DNA from: Polaromonas sp.
GTDB lineage: Bacteria; Pseudomonadota; Gammaproteobacteria; Burkholderiales; Burkholderiaceae_C
Direction of reading: 5' to 3'
Length of the DNA stretch: 64,000 bases
Assembly (NCBI RefSeq): GCF_029945685.1
Contig: NZ_JAQSDA010000008.1
Span: forward strand, 181,091-245,090
This document shows, in pieces, positions 1-9,191 of this stretch. Position 1 is the stretch's first letter, and each line of letters starts with the position of its first letter. A model generated the notes under the pieces. The model was not told the DNA's origin, did not search any database, and was given only the letters and a program-made list of their open reading frames with translations. The position numbers were made by a program, and so were the translations under genes.

Positions 1-713
1 GTGCGCTTGAGGCTGGTGACCGCCAGGGCACGCAGCTTGCCGTCCTTGACATGCGGCATTCCGGTGACAAAGGAGTCGAACAGCACATCGAGCTTGCCGC
101 TGATCAGGTCCGGCATGGCCAGCGCGGTTCCCCGGTAGGGAATGTGAAGAATGAAGGTGCCCGACTGCGCCTTGAAGTACTCGGTGGTCAGGTGCACGAT
201 GGTGCCGTTGCCGCTGGACGCGTAGTTCAGCCGGCCCGGATTTTTTCGCGCGTGGTCCATGAACTCCCGCATGGTCCTGGCCGGTGAAGACATGGGCACC
301 AGCACCACGTTGGGCGAACTCGCGACATAGGCGATCGGCGTGAAATCGGTCTCGGCGTTGTAGGGTATTTTCGGGTTGATGGCCGGGCCTATGCTGTGGG
401 TGCTGGACGTCGCCAACAGCAGCGTGTAGCCATCGGGTGCGGCCTTGGATGCAGCGTCGGCGCCTATGGTCCCGCCGGCGCCGGGCCGGTTGTCCACCAC
501 CACGGTCTGCCCGATTTTTTCACCAAGCTTCTGCGACAGCGCGCGCGCCAGGATGTCAGTGGCGCCGCCCGCCGGGAAAGGCACGATCATGCGGATCGGG
601 CGCGAAGGATAAGCAGCGCCCGGGGCGGCTGCAGAAGTCTGTGCCGCAACGGGCATTGCGGCTGCAACTGCCAGGCTGGCCGTGGTCAAAAAAATGATAT
701 GTCTACGTTTCAT
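1..713 (-). CDS. tctC: Bug/TctC-family periplasmic tricarboxylate-binding protein (partial, 3' end outside window)
   Basis: Reading the minus strand from the ATG at 713 gives a protein starting MKRRHIIFLTTASLAVAA with a typical signal peptide, then YPSRPIRMIVPFPAGGATD, the conserved start of mature Bug/TctC solute-binding proteins. Further family landmarks are VVVDNRPGAGGT, the ASKAAPDGYTLL stretch and IPYRGTALAMPDLISG. The frame is open to base 1, so about 237 residues are visible of a usual 320-330. It would capture a carboxylate in the periplasm and hand it to the TctA/TctB membrane complex encoded just upstream. The substrate cannot be told from sequence. A terminator-like hairpin separates it from tctA, so it may have its own transcript or depend on read-through. 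Confidence 0.93.
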   Translation of the reverse strand, partial: MKRRHIIFLTTASLAVAAAMPVAAQTSAAAPGAAYPSRPIRMIVPFPAGGATDILARALSQKLGEKIGQTVVVDNRPGAGGTIGADAASKAAPDGYTLLLATSSTHSIGPAINPKIPYNAETDFTPIAYVASSPNVVLVPMSSPARTMREFMDHARKNPGRLNYASSGNGTIVHLTTEYFKAQSGTFILHIPYRGTALAMPDLISGKLDVLFDSFVTGMPHVKDGKLRALAVTSLKR

Positions 714-765
714 TTCGACATTGTGCAACGGTTTTCCCATTGGCACCGTTCAAACAGTTTCACTC

Positions 766-792
766 AAAAAAAACGGCACCCGAGGGTGCCGT
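766..792 (-). terminator. Rho-independent terminator after tctA
   Basis: Nine-base arms (AACGGCACC and GGTGCCGTT, 772-792) around a three-base loop are followed, on the minus strand, by a run of eight T (complement of the A-run ending at 771). It lies directly after the tctA stop at 813, between tctA and tctC. Confidence 0.85.
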
Positions 793-812
793 TGGGGCGT
801 TTCATCCAGGCA

Positions 813-2324
813 TCATTCCTCGACAAACGCCTCTTCACGCTTGTTCTTGACCGACGGCAAAAGCACGATGACCAGCAGCAAAGCCCCGGCAGCAAGCAGG
901 CCGGCAGACAGCGGGCGCGTCACGAACACGCTCCAGTCGCCGCGCGAGAGCAGCAACGCGCGGCGCAGGTTTTCTTCCATCATGGGGCCCAGGATGAAGC
1001 CCAGCAGCAGGGGTGCGGGCTCCGTACCGAGCTTGATGAAGAGATAGCCGATCACGCCAAAAATACCGACCATCCAGATGTCCCAGGTGTTGTTGTTGGT
1101 CGAGTAAACACCAATCGCACAGAACAGCACAATCGCGGGAAACAGGAAGCGGTAGGGCACGGTCAGCAGCTTGATCCAGATGCCGATCAGCGGCAGGTTC
1201 AGGATGATCAGCATGGCGTTGCCGATCCACATCGAGGCGATCAGGCCCCAGAACAACTCGGGGTTGCTGGTCATGACCTGCGGGCCGGGCTGGATGTTGT
1301 GGATCGTCATGGCGCCCACCATCAGGGCCATCACCGCGTTGGGAGGAATGCCCAGCGTGAGCAGCGGAATGAAGGAGGTCTGCGCACCGGCATTGTTGGC
1401 CGACTCGGGACCGGCCACGCCGCGGATATTGCCCTGGCCGAAGGGAACTTCGCCCGGCTTCATTTTCATTTTCTTTTCCAGCGTGTAGGCAGCAAACGCG
1501 GCCAGCAGCGCACCACCGCCAGGCAGGATACCCAGGGCTGAACCCAGAATGGTTCCGCGCAGCACGGCTGGTGTCATGTCCTTGAAGTCCTGCTTGGTCG
1601 GAAACAGGCCGGACACCTTGGCGGTGAACACTTCACGCTCATGCTCGGGCTGGGCGAGGTTGCTGATGATCTCGCCGTAGCCGAACACACCCATGGCAAT
1701 CACGATAAAACCGATGCCGTCGGTCAGTTCGGGAATGTCAAAGCTGAAACGTGCGACACCGGAGTTCACGTCGGTGCCCACCAGGCCCAGCAACAGGCCC
1801 AGCACAATCATGCCGACCGCCTTGAGCAGCGAGCCCGATGCCAGCACCACGGCGCCGATCAGGCCCAGCACCATCAGGGCGAAATACTCCGCAGGTCCAA
1901 ATTTGAAAGCCAGCTCTGTCAGCGGTGGCGCAAAAGCGGCCAGGATCAGGGTACCGACGCAGCCGGCAAAAAACGAGCCCAGACCGGCCGCGGCGAGGGC
2001 CGGTCCCGCTCGCCCCTTTCTGGCCATCTGGTAGCCGTCAATGCAGGTCACCACGGACGAAGACTCACCGGGCAGGTTCACCAGGATGGCGGTGGTCGAA
2101 CCGCCGTACTGTGCGCCGTAATAAATGCCGGCCAGCATGATGAGTGCGGACACCGGGGGCAACGCGTAGGTGGCCGGCAGCAGCATGGCAATGGTGGCCA
2201 CCGGTCCAATGCCGGGCAACACGCCAATCAGGGTGCCCAGCAGGCAGCCGGCGAAAGCGTAGAGCAGGTTGATCGGCGTGAATGCCACGCCAAAACCCAG
2301 AGACAAGTTTGCGATCAGATCCAT
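813..2324 (-). CDS. tctA: Tripartite tricarboxylate transporter, large membrane subunit TctA
   Basis: This 503-residue protein is hydrophobic throughout, with about 11-12 membrane segments. It has the family signature near residues 26-42 (GCLLGTLIGVLPGIGPVA) and the motifs LVNLPGESSSVVTCIDGYQMA and PGGGALLAAF. The length matches TctA (about 500). It forms the inner-membrane translocation pore of the TTT carboxylate uptake system with TctB and a periplasmic TctC. The start lies 10 bases after the tctB stop, so the two genes are one transcriptional unit. A strong terminator follows. Confidence 0.95.
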   Translation of the reverse strand: MDLIANLSLGFGVAFTPINLLYAFAGCLLGTLIGVLPGIGPVATIAMLLPATYALPPVSALIMLAGIYYGAQYGGSTTAILVNLPGESSSVVTCIDGYQMARKGRAGPALAAAGLGSFFAGCVGTLILAAFAPPLTELAFKFGPAEYFALMVLGLIGAVVLASGSLLKAVGMIVLGLLLGLVGTDVNSGVARFSFDIPELTDGIGFIVIAMGVFGYGEIISNLAQPEHEREVFTAKVSGLFPTKQDFKDMTPAVLRGTILGSALGILPGGGALLAAFAAYTLEKKMKMKPGEVPFGQGNIRGVAGPESANNAGAQTSFIPLLTLGIPPNAVMALMVGAMTIHNIQPGPQVMTSNPELFWGLIASMWIGNAMLIILNLPLIGIWIKLLTVPYRFLFPAIVLFCAIGVYSTNNNTWDIWMVGIFGVIGYLFIKLGTEPAPLLLGFILGPMMEENLRRALLLSRGDWSVFVTRPLSAGLLAAGALLLVIVLLPSVKNKREEAFVEE

Positions 2325-2334
2325 TTTATTTTCC

Positions 2335-2823
2335 TTAGCCGGTAATGAAAGACGGCCACACGGGGAACTGCAATTTCAGCGCAAGAACAAAGGCCAGATA
2401 GCTGCCAACGGCCAGGATGGTCGCCAGAATGAGGGTCGTCTTGAATTTCCAGCCGGGCTCGGCCATGCTGGCAATGAAAGTCAGCGCATAAATCGCCACG
2501 ATCATGCCGAAGGCCGGGAAATTGATGGCCGGCAGACCGGCCAGCAAAATGCCGAACACCACGTTGGCGGCAATGATGTAGACCAGCGGCTTCCAGGCCC
2601 ACTTGCCGATCTTGTCTCCGCCCACCGTCTCGACCACGAGGGCCTTGAAGGTAATTACCGCCCCAATGAGCGCCAGCAGGACGCCGAGCATGAGCGGGAA
2701 GTAGCCCGGCCCCATGCGTGCGCCGGTGCCGACGTTATAAGTGGTTGCACCCCATGCAAATGCCACACCGATACCCATGAACATGAGACCGGCAAAAAAG
2801 TCTTTCTGACTCTTGATATTCAC
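2335..2823 (-). CDS. tctB: Tripartite tricarboxylate transporter small membrane subunit TctB
   Basis: At 162 residues with four predicted membrane helices (about 10-28, 40-60, 82-106, 118-150), it matches TctB in size and topology. The start MNIKSQKDFFAGLMFMGIG is typical of the family (RDFxAGLxFxxxG). It pairs with TctA just downstream in the inner membrane; its exact role is unclear for the family as a whole. Its 5' flank (2824-2959) separates it from the ATPase gene upstream and probably holds the tct promoter. I saw no clear operator there. Confidence 0.93.
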   Translation of the reverse strand: MNIKSQKDFFAGLMFMGIGVAFAWGATTYNVGTGARMGPGYFPLMLGVLLALIGAVITFKALVVETVGGDKIGKWAWKPLVYIIAANVVFGILLAGLPAINFPAFGMIVAIYALTFIASMAEPGWKFKTTLILATILAVGSYLAFVLALKLQFPVWPSFITG

Positions 2824-2905
2824 GGTTTGGCTCCTCTGACTAAAGAATGAATCGGTGGATTGTGCATGTAATTGCCCCTGAAGGGGATGTGGCTTTCACT
2901 TACGC

Positions 2906-2957
2906 AAAAAAGGCGCAGAAAGCGCCAAAAGAGCCCGCCTGTCCCGCTCGGGACAGG
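2906..2957 (-). terminator. Two hairpins after the GspE-like gene, likely terminator region
   Basis: A hairpin with nine-base arms CCTGTCCCG/CGGGACAGG (2938-2957) and a second one GGCGC-agaaa-GCGCC (2912-2926) followed on the minus strand by six T. Both lie just after the minus-strand stop at 2960. The second has the form of a weak intrinsic terminator; the first has almost no loop. Confidence 0.5.
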
Positions 2958-2959
2958 GT

Positions 2960-4765
2960 TCAAGCCATCGGCGGTGTGGTGGAAAGGATTTCCTCGATGG
3001 TGGTCAGGCCTTCCGCCACCTTGAGCGCACCCGCCAGCCGCAACGGCCGCATGCCGTCGGCCACGGCCTGGCGCCGCAGCGCGTCGATGCTCGGCTCTTT
3101 GGTGACCTTGTCCTTGAAGGCCTCGGTCACCGTCAGCAGTTCATACAGCCCCATGCGGCCGAGAAAACCGGTCATCCGGCAGTCGACACAACCGACCGGC
3201 TTGTAGGGCTGGTAGGCGCCATTGATCTGCCAGGGCTTGACAATTTCGGTCAGCGTCTCGCGCGAACTGCCTTCGTCTTTCTCGCGGCACTGCGGACACA
3301 GCATGCGCACCAGGCGCTGGGCCAGCACACCCAGCAAGGTGGCATTGATCAGATAGGAAGGCACGCCGAGCTCCATCAGGCGCGACACCGCCGAAGGCGC
3401 GTCGTTGGTATGCAGCGTGGAAAACACCAGGTGGCCCGTCAGCGCGGCCTGCACCGCCATTTCCGCGGTCTGCAGGTCGCGGATCTCGCCGACCATGATG
3501 ATGTCCGGGTCCTGCCGCATGAGCGCGCGCAGGCCTTCGGGGAAATCGAAATCGAGGTGCGCCTGCACCTGGGTCTGGTTGAAGGCCGGCTCGATCATCT
3601 CGATGGGGTCTTCGATCGTGCTGACGTTGACCTCTTCGGTGGCGATGCGTTTGAGCGTCGAGTACAGCGTGGTGGTTTTTCCCGAGCCGGTCGGGCCCGT
3701 CACCAGCACGATGCCGTAGGGCCGCTTGACGAGCTGCTCCCAGCGCGTCGCATCGTGCTGGGAAAACCCGAGTGCATCAAGGTCCTTGACGGTGGTGTCA
3801 GGGTCAAAAATCCGCATCACCATTTTTTCGCCGAAGGCCGTCGGCAAGGTGGACAGCCGCATTTCGATTTCATCGCCGCGCGGGTTACGGGTCTTGATGC
3901 GGCCGTCCTGCGGCCGACGCTTCTCGACCACGTCCATGCGGCCGAGCAGCTTGATGCGCGCCGTCATGGCGTTGTGCACCCCCATGGGCAACTGGTAGAC
4001 CGGGTGCAACACGCCGTCGATGCGGAAGCGGATCACGCCCTGGTCGCGCCGCGGCTCGAGATGGATGTCACTGGCGCGCTGGTCAAAAGCGTATTGCCAG
4101 AGCCAGTCCACCACTTGCACCACGCCCTGGTCGTTGGCATCGAGCTGTTTGTTGGTTTTGCCCAGCTCCACCAGTTGTTCGAAACTGGCGGCGCCGGCAT
4201 TGCCGCCGGCTTTCATCGCCGCCTTCACCGACTTGGCCAGCGCGAAAAACTCGGCGGTGTAACGGGCAATCTCCACCGGGTTGGCCACCACCAGCCGTAC
4301 GCTGCGTTTGGACTGGCGCTCGACCTCGGAGACCCAGTCGGTGACGAAGGGCTCGGCGGTTGCGACCACAACCTCGGACGTGGTGACCTGCACCGGCAAC
4401 ACCTTGTGGCGTTCGGCATACACCGCTGACATGGTGTCGGCCACCTTGCCCACATCCACCTTCAGGGGGTCGATGCGCAGGTAACCCAGGCCGGCGCGGC
4501 CGGCCAGCCACTGGGAAATGGTTTCAATGTCCAGCGGCTTGCCGTCGGCCACGCGGGTCATGCTGACGCTGGCGAGCCGGATCAGCGGGTGTTGCGCGCT
4601 CTGCACCTGCGAGCAGCGCGCAATCGTGCGCTGCGCCTCGGCCGCCGAAATCACCCCGTCGTCACTGAGCCACTCCACCAGTCGGCGCCAGTCCAGCGGC
4701 CCGGCAGGGGCAGCGGACCGGTTGGTGGATTCAGAGGGGTTTTTGGGAGGCACGGCAGCACGCAT
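2960..4765 (-). CDS. GspE/PulE/PilB-type secretion or pilus assembly ATPase
   Basis: The 601-residue protein has an N-terminal MshEN-like part (about 60-200) and a RecA-like ATPase part. Visible motifs are Walker A GPTGSGKTTT, Asp box VNVSTIEDPIEM, Walker B DPDIIMVGEIRD, the His box TGHLVFSTLHTNDA, and two C-x2-C pairs (CPQC, CVDC) that form the zinc knuckle of GspE/PilB proteins. Such hexameric cytoplasmic ATPases drive pseudopilus or type IV pilus assembly. No other type II secretion or pilus gene is in the window, so the partner cannot be named; it could be a stand-alone PilB paralogue. It lies downstream of the spermidine-synthase-fold gene, 52 bases away, on the same strand. Confidence 0.92.
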   Translation of the reverse strand: MRAAVPPKNPSESTNRSAAPAGPLDWRRLVEWLSDDGVISAAEAQRTIARCSQVQSAQHPLIRLASVSMTRVADGKPLDIETISQWLAGRAGLGYLRIDPLKVDVGKVADTMSAVYAERHKVLPVQVTTSEVVVATAEPFVTDWVSEVERQSKRSVRLVVANPVEIARYTAEFFALAKSVKAAMKAGGNAGAASFEQLVELGKTNKQLDANDQGVVQVVDWLWQYAFDQRASDIHLEPRRDQGVIRFRIDGVLHPVYQLPMGVHNAMTARIKLLGRMDVVEKRRPQDGRIKTRNPRGDEIEMRLSTLPTAFGEKMVMRIFDPDTTVKDLDALGFSQHDATRWEQLVKRPYGIVLVTGPTGSGKTTTLYSTLKRIATEEVNVSTIEDPIEMIEPAFNQTQVQAHLDFDFPEGLRALMRQDPDIIMVGEIRDLQTAEMAVQAALTGHLVFSTLHTNDAPSAVSRLMELGVPSYLINATLLGVLAQRLVRMLCPQCREKDEGSSRETLTEIVKPWQINGAYQPYKPVGCVDCRMTGFLGRMGLYELLTVTEAFKDKVTKEPSIDALRRQAVADGMRPLRLAGALKVAEGLTTIEEILSTTPPMA

Positions 4766-4817
4766 GCAGGCACTTTAACTGATAGCCCCCTGCGGCAGAA
4801 AACTTCTCGGGCACGGC

Positions 4818-5600
4818 TCAGAAAACGGGTTTGAACAGCCTCAGCCATTTTTTGGCGGGCAGGCCGAAGCGGGACTCGATCACCTCGGCCCTCTGCGAAA
4901 GTTCTGTCCGCCCGGGCCGGGTCGGCTCGCGTTGCGCGGCCACGACGGTGTTGCCCTCGCGCGTTGGCTTGAAGGCCCAGACGGACTCGGGGCCAAAAAC
5001 CTCGGCGATTTTTTTCAGCGAGCTGATATAGCTGGAGTCGCGCCCGAACAGGTTGACCGTCATGACGCCGTCCTCGCTGAGCAGTTCGCGGCAATCGGCA
5101 TAGAAGTCCGCGCTGTCGAGCACCGGCGCTGCCGCTTCATGGTCGTACAGGTCCACCTGCAACGCGTCCACTGTGCCGTGGTGCTCTGCCTTGCGGATTT
5201 CCTGCGCAGCGTCGGCCACGATGACCTTCAGGCGCACGTCATCGGCGGGGAGCTTGAACCACAACCTGCAGGCGGCCAGCACCTGCGGGTTGAGCTCGAT
5301 GGCCGTGGTTTTCATCTTCAGCTTCCTGTAACAGAACTTGGTCAGCGCCGCCGAGCCCAGGCCGAGCTGCATCGCGTGGCGCGCCGCCACCGGGCCGGAC
5401 TCGGCCAGCAGCAGCCAGACCATCATGCGCTGCACATACTCCAGCTCAATGTCGAAAGGTTTGTCCAGCAGCATGGACCCCTGCACCCACTGGGTGCCTA
5501 GGTGCAGGTAACGAACGTCACCGTAATCCGAGAAATTCACCTCGGGCAGTTCTGCCGCTGGAAGCTGGTTGCGGTTGTTGCTGGTTTCTTTACGGGCCAT
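4818..5600 (-). CDS. Spermidine-synthase-fold SAM-dependent transferase
   Basis: At 260 residues, this has the Rossmann methyltransferase core of the spermidine/spermine synthase family: glycine motif QLGLGSAALTKF, acidic strand end TAIELNP, and the LQVDLYDHEAAAPVLDSADFYADC segment in the place of the catalytic DxYD region. Genes of this type in Burkholderiales are often labelled spermidine synthase, but many lack residues for putrescine binding, so polyamine synthesis is not certain. It starts four bases after the glycosylase stop and continues that minus-strand run. Confidence 0.75.
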   Translation of the reverse strand: MARKETSNNRNQLPAAELPEVNFSDYGDVRYLHLGTQWVQGSMLLDKPFDIELEYVQRMMVWLLLAESGPVAARHAMQLGLGSAALTKFCYRKLKMKTTAIELNPQVLAACRLWFKLPADDVRLKVIVADAAQEIRKAEHHGTVDALQVDLYDHEAAAPVLDSADFYADCRELLSEDGVMTVNLFGRDSSYISSLKKIAEVFGPESVWAFKPTREGNTVVAAQREPTRPGRTELSQRAEVIESRFGLPAKKWLRLFKPVF

Positions 5601-5604
5601 CGGG

Positions 5605-6105
5605 TCAATCGGTCAATCTGTGTTTTTCGAATACGTCGCGCCAGGCAGCGAGTTTGCGCTCAAACGACCAGGAGGCATTGGCCGGGCTGGTGGACGGCAA
5701 CTTGTAGACAGACAAGCCCAGCCGCACGGTGTGCGGGGAGTGTTTGAAGCTCTCGGCGCCATTGTGGGCGATGGCTTCCAGCGCCGGACACTGCAGCAGC
5801 AGGGCGGAAAAATCGTTGACCATCGGCTGGCGGATGCGGCTGTCCAGACTGCCTTCGCGTTCGCAGGAGGCATACACGTCCCAGAGGCCCAGCCCTCTGT
5901 CCAGCAGCCATGCGCTACGGTTTTGATAGCTGTTTCCGCCTGACGGTATTGGGCTGGATGGCCAAATGGCTTGAAGAATTTTCCAGAACTGGTTTTGCGG
6001 GTGGCCGTAGTACTGCTGCGCCGCCAGCGAAGCCACGCCGGGAAAACTGCCGAGGATGAGCAGGCGGGTCCGTTGGCTGACCAGCGGCGCCAGGCCCGTC
6101 AGCAT
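5605..6105 (-). CDS. Uracil-DNA glycosylase superfamily protein, hypoxanthine (deoxyinosine) glycosylase type
   Basis: This 166-residue protein has the features of the HDG-like branch of the UDG superfamily: LILGSFPGVASLAAQQYYGH followed by PQNQFWKIL, the LWDVYASCEREGSLD segment, and the C-terminal LPSTSPANASW loop. It would remove deaminated bases from DNA. Its start overlaps the end of tatD by seven bases, so it is translated from the same message. Between residues about 48 and 64 (IWPSSPIPSGGNSYQNR) the gene contains a copy of the window's short palindromic repeat (5914-5963), which lengthens the loop before the LLDRGLGLWD motif. Confidence 0.85.
   Translation of the reverse strand: MLTGLAPLVSQRTRLLILGSFPGVASLAAQQYYGHPQNQFWKILQAIWPSSPIPSGGNSYQNRSAWLLDRGLGLWDVYASCEREGSLDSRIRQPMVNDFSALLLQCPALEAIAHNGAESFKHSPHTVRLGLSVYKLPSTSPANASWSFERKLAAWRDVFEKHRLTD
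5914..5963 (+). repeat. Short palindromic repeat, family A, copy inside the glycosylase gene
   Basis: The core GCTAC-N7-ATAGC (5914-5930) is followed by a tail with CCGCC and GGGCTGGATGGCC. This has the same core, spacing and tail as the copies at 11825, 21173 and 48905. It is in frame inside the DNA glycosylase coding region. Confidence 0.7.
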
Positions 6106-6947
6106 GCGCTCAGGGCCTGCAGCCGGGGCAGCGCCGCGGCGGCGTTGGCCGAAGTCGCCAGCGCCAGGGCGTCGACCGTGATGCCACGCAGCCCGGCCAC
6201 CACGGCAGCGATGCGCGGCAACTCGGCCGGTTCGTTGCGCCCCTGGGCCTGGCCCGCGCCACGCTGCTGCGCGGTGGCGTACAGCCAGTGCGGCGGGATG
6301 TCCGGCGCGTCGGTTTCCAGCACCAGCGCCTCCAGCGGCAATTCGGTCGCCAGGCGCCGGAGCTGCAACGCCGGCTCAAACGTGACCGCTCCGCCAAAAC
6401 CGAGCTTGAGGCCGAGCTTGAGGAATTCGTCGGCCTGTTGCCGGCTGCCATTGAAGGCGTGGGCAATGCCGCGCCAGCCTTCCTGCGGCACCAGCTCGCG
6501 CAGGTGCTTGAGCAGTTTGTCGGCAGATCGGCGCACATGCAGGATCACCGGCAAGCCGTGTTTACGGGCCAGCAGGAGCTGCTCGCGGTAGAAAGACTCC
6601 TGGCGCTCGCGCAGGGGACTTTGGGTCAGGGCCGGCACAAAATAGTCAAGCCCGATTTCGCCCACCGCGACCAGCCGGGCATCGTCTTTGCGCAGGGCCA
6701 GTTCGGCATCGAGCAGGGCCAGGTCGCCCTCCTGCGCCTGGCCGACAAACAGCGGGTGAATGCCCAGCGCATAACTGTCACCAAAATCGTGCGCCAGTGT
6801 ACGCACGGCCGCAAAATCAGCCACCCCGACCGCCGGCACCACGCAATGGGCCACGCCGGCGGCGGCCGCCCGCGCCCGCACGCCCGCGCGGTCCCTGTCA
6901 AATTCCGGGGCATCAAGGTGGCAATGGGTGTCTATCCAGCGCAGCAT
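6099..6947 (-). CDS. tatD: TatD-family metal-dependent DNase
   Basis: From the ATG at 6947 the protein is 282 residues long. An open frame runs further upstream to 7319, but that extension has no family similarity and crosses the divergent protease gene. The start MLRWIDTHCHLD supplies the first metal-binding HxH. VGEIGLDY, ILHVRRS, AHAFNGS and LETDAPDIPP follow, all in TatD order. TatD proteins are 3'-5' exonucleases acting in DNA repair or degradation. The gene overlaps the DNA glycosylase gene by seven bases, consistent with a small repair operon. Confidence 0.93.
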   Translation of the reverse strand: MLRWIDTHCHLDAPEFDRDRAGVRARAAAAGVAHCVVPAVGVADFAAVRTLAHDFGDSYALGIHPLFVGQAQEGDLALLDAELALRKDDARLVAVGEIGLDYFVPALTQSPLRERQESFYREQLLLARKHGLPVILHVRRSADKLLKHLRELVPQEGWRGIAHAFNGSRQQADEFLKLGLKLGFGGAVTFEPALQLRRLATELPLEALVLETDAPDIPPHWLYATAQQRGAGQAQGRNEPAELPRIAAVVAGLRGITVDALALATSANAAAALPRLQALSAC

Positions 6948-7076
6948 ATTCCGATGATGCCTGATCGCCCGCCCGCCGCGATGACCCCACGGATGCCTGA
7001 AGATTGTGCAGGGTTGGATCAGACGTGATACCGTGCATTTGTCAGTCCGGAAATCCCCGGGAAACCCTTTTGACAG

Positions 7077-7985
7077 GTGACACGGATGCGCAGGCCAGCC
7101 CTCTACAGCAGCTCCAGCAGCCCCCCTCCGGCGGAGGTGCCCGGGCAGCAGGCGCAAACCGGGCCCGTCACTGAGCATGCTCCTGGAACACGTTTTTTCT
7201 CGCTGTCCAATCCGCGCCTTCTCTGGGCCGCGCTCGCGGTGATGGCCTTGCTGCTGGCCCTCAGCCTCTCGCTGGCGCTCCGGCCGCAGCCCCGCAAGCT
7301 GACGCAGGCCGACATCCATGCAGCCGTCCTTAAAACGCTGGAAACCGCCCAGCTGCCCTCAGCCGTCGCCAGGGCCTACGACACCATTCGCCCCTCGGTG
7401 GTGCGCGTCACCGGCTACGGCAAGAGCAAGAACGGCAAGGAAGACGTGGAGATCGGCGTCGGCACCGGCGTGGTGATTGTGGACAAAGGCATCATCCTGA
7501 CCAACCTGCATGTGGTGCAGGGCGCGCAGACCATCAAGGTGGTGTTTTCCGACGGGCTCGAATCCACCGCCCACATCACCGGCGCCCAGCCCGAAAACGA
7601 CCTGGCGGTGCTGCAGGCCCACAAGATCCCCGACGACATGATTGCAGCCACCATGCGCTCCACCGGCGATCTGGCGCCAGGCGACCATGTGTTGGCCGTG
7701 GGTTATCCCTTCGGCATCGGGCCATCGGCCTCGGCTGGCGTGATCTCCGGCCTCAAGCGCACCTTCCGCTCGCCCGAAGGCAAGCAGGAAATGAGCAACC
7801 TGATCCAGTTCGACGCCGCCGCCAACCCCGGCAATTCGGGCGGCCCGCTGGTCACCATGGACGGCGAAGTGGTCGGCATCGTCACCGCCATCCTCAACCC
7901 CAACCAGCAGCGCAGTTTTGTCGGCATCGCTTTTGCCGTGCCGATTGAAAACGCCGCGTCCGCCGTCGGCCTGACCCCTTTCTGA
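7077..7985 (+). CDS. Membrane-anchored trypsin-like (HtrA/S1C-type) serine protease without PDZ domain
   Basis: This 302-residue protein begins at GTG 7077 (an ATG three codons on is also possible). A proline/serine-rich cytoplasmic segment is followed by one membrane helix (about 48-68) and a periplasmic chymotrypsin-fold domain. The catalytic triad is His145 (LTNLHVV), Asp175 (ENDLAVL) and Ser254 (NPGNSGGPL). HtrA/DegP enzymes normally carry one or two PDZ domains; this protein ends about 40 residues after the serine and has none. It lies 11 bases upstream of moxR and heads the MoxR-DUF58-VWA run, so a role in envelope quality control with those proteins is plausible but inferred. Confidence 0.88.
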   Translation: MTRMRRPALYSSSSSPPPAEVPGQQAQTGPVTEHAPGTRFFSLSNPRLLWAALAVMALLLALSLSLALRPQPRKLTQADIHAAVLKTLETAQLPSAVARAYDTIRPSVVRVTGYGKSKNGKEDVEIGVGTGVVIVDKGIILTNLHVVQGAQTIKVVFSDGLESTAHITGAQPENDLAVLQAHKIPDDMIAATMRSTGDLAPGDHVLAVGYPFGIGPSASAGVISGLKRTFRSPEGKQEMSNLIQFDAAANPGNSGGPLVTMDGEVVGIVTAILNPNQQRSFVGIAFAVPIENAASAVGLTPF

Positions 7986-7996
7986 AGGACCTCCCC

Positions 7997-9007
<1,011 letters not shown>

Positions 9008-9014
9008 ATATGTT

Positions 9015-9105
9015 GCCCCCACGGTCGCTCACTGCGTGTAGCTCCCTGCCCCCCGGGGGGGCCGCTGCGCCTGCGGGCCGGCGAAGCCGGACCCGCGGCC
9101 CCTGC
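9015..9105 (+). repeat. 90-bp GC-rich repeat, family B, forward copy
   Basis: It begins GCCCCCACGGTCGCTCACTG, has the core TGCCCCCCGGGGGGG, and ends with CCGGACCCGCGGCCCCTGC. It is nearly identical to 43373-43464 and, in inverted form, to 24460-24547. It lies in the gap between moxR and the DUF58 gene. Confidence 0.85.
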
Positions 9106-9191
9106 TTGAACGAGAGTCTTCCTCGTAACTTCGCGGTGTTTTCCGTTCTTCCTGAGCTTGCCGAAGGATGCCCTGTGGGCGCTGACAGTCC

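Noticed and set aside
396..1541. Long plus-strand open frame of 381 codons opposite tctC and tctA
   Set aside because: It is antisense to tctC and tctA, with a composition rich in Gln, His, Arg and Gly typical of shadow frames in GC-rich DNA.
6948..7319. N-terminal extension of TatD up to 7319
   Set aside because: TatD starts at MLRWIDTHCHLD. The upstream part overlaps the divergent protease gene and has no family similarity.
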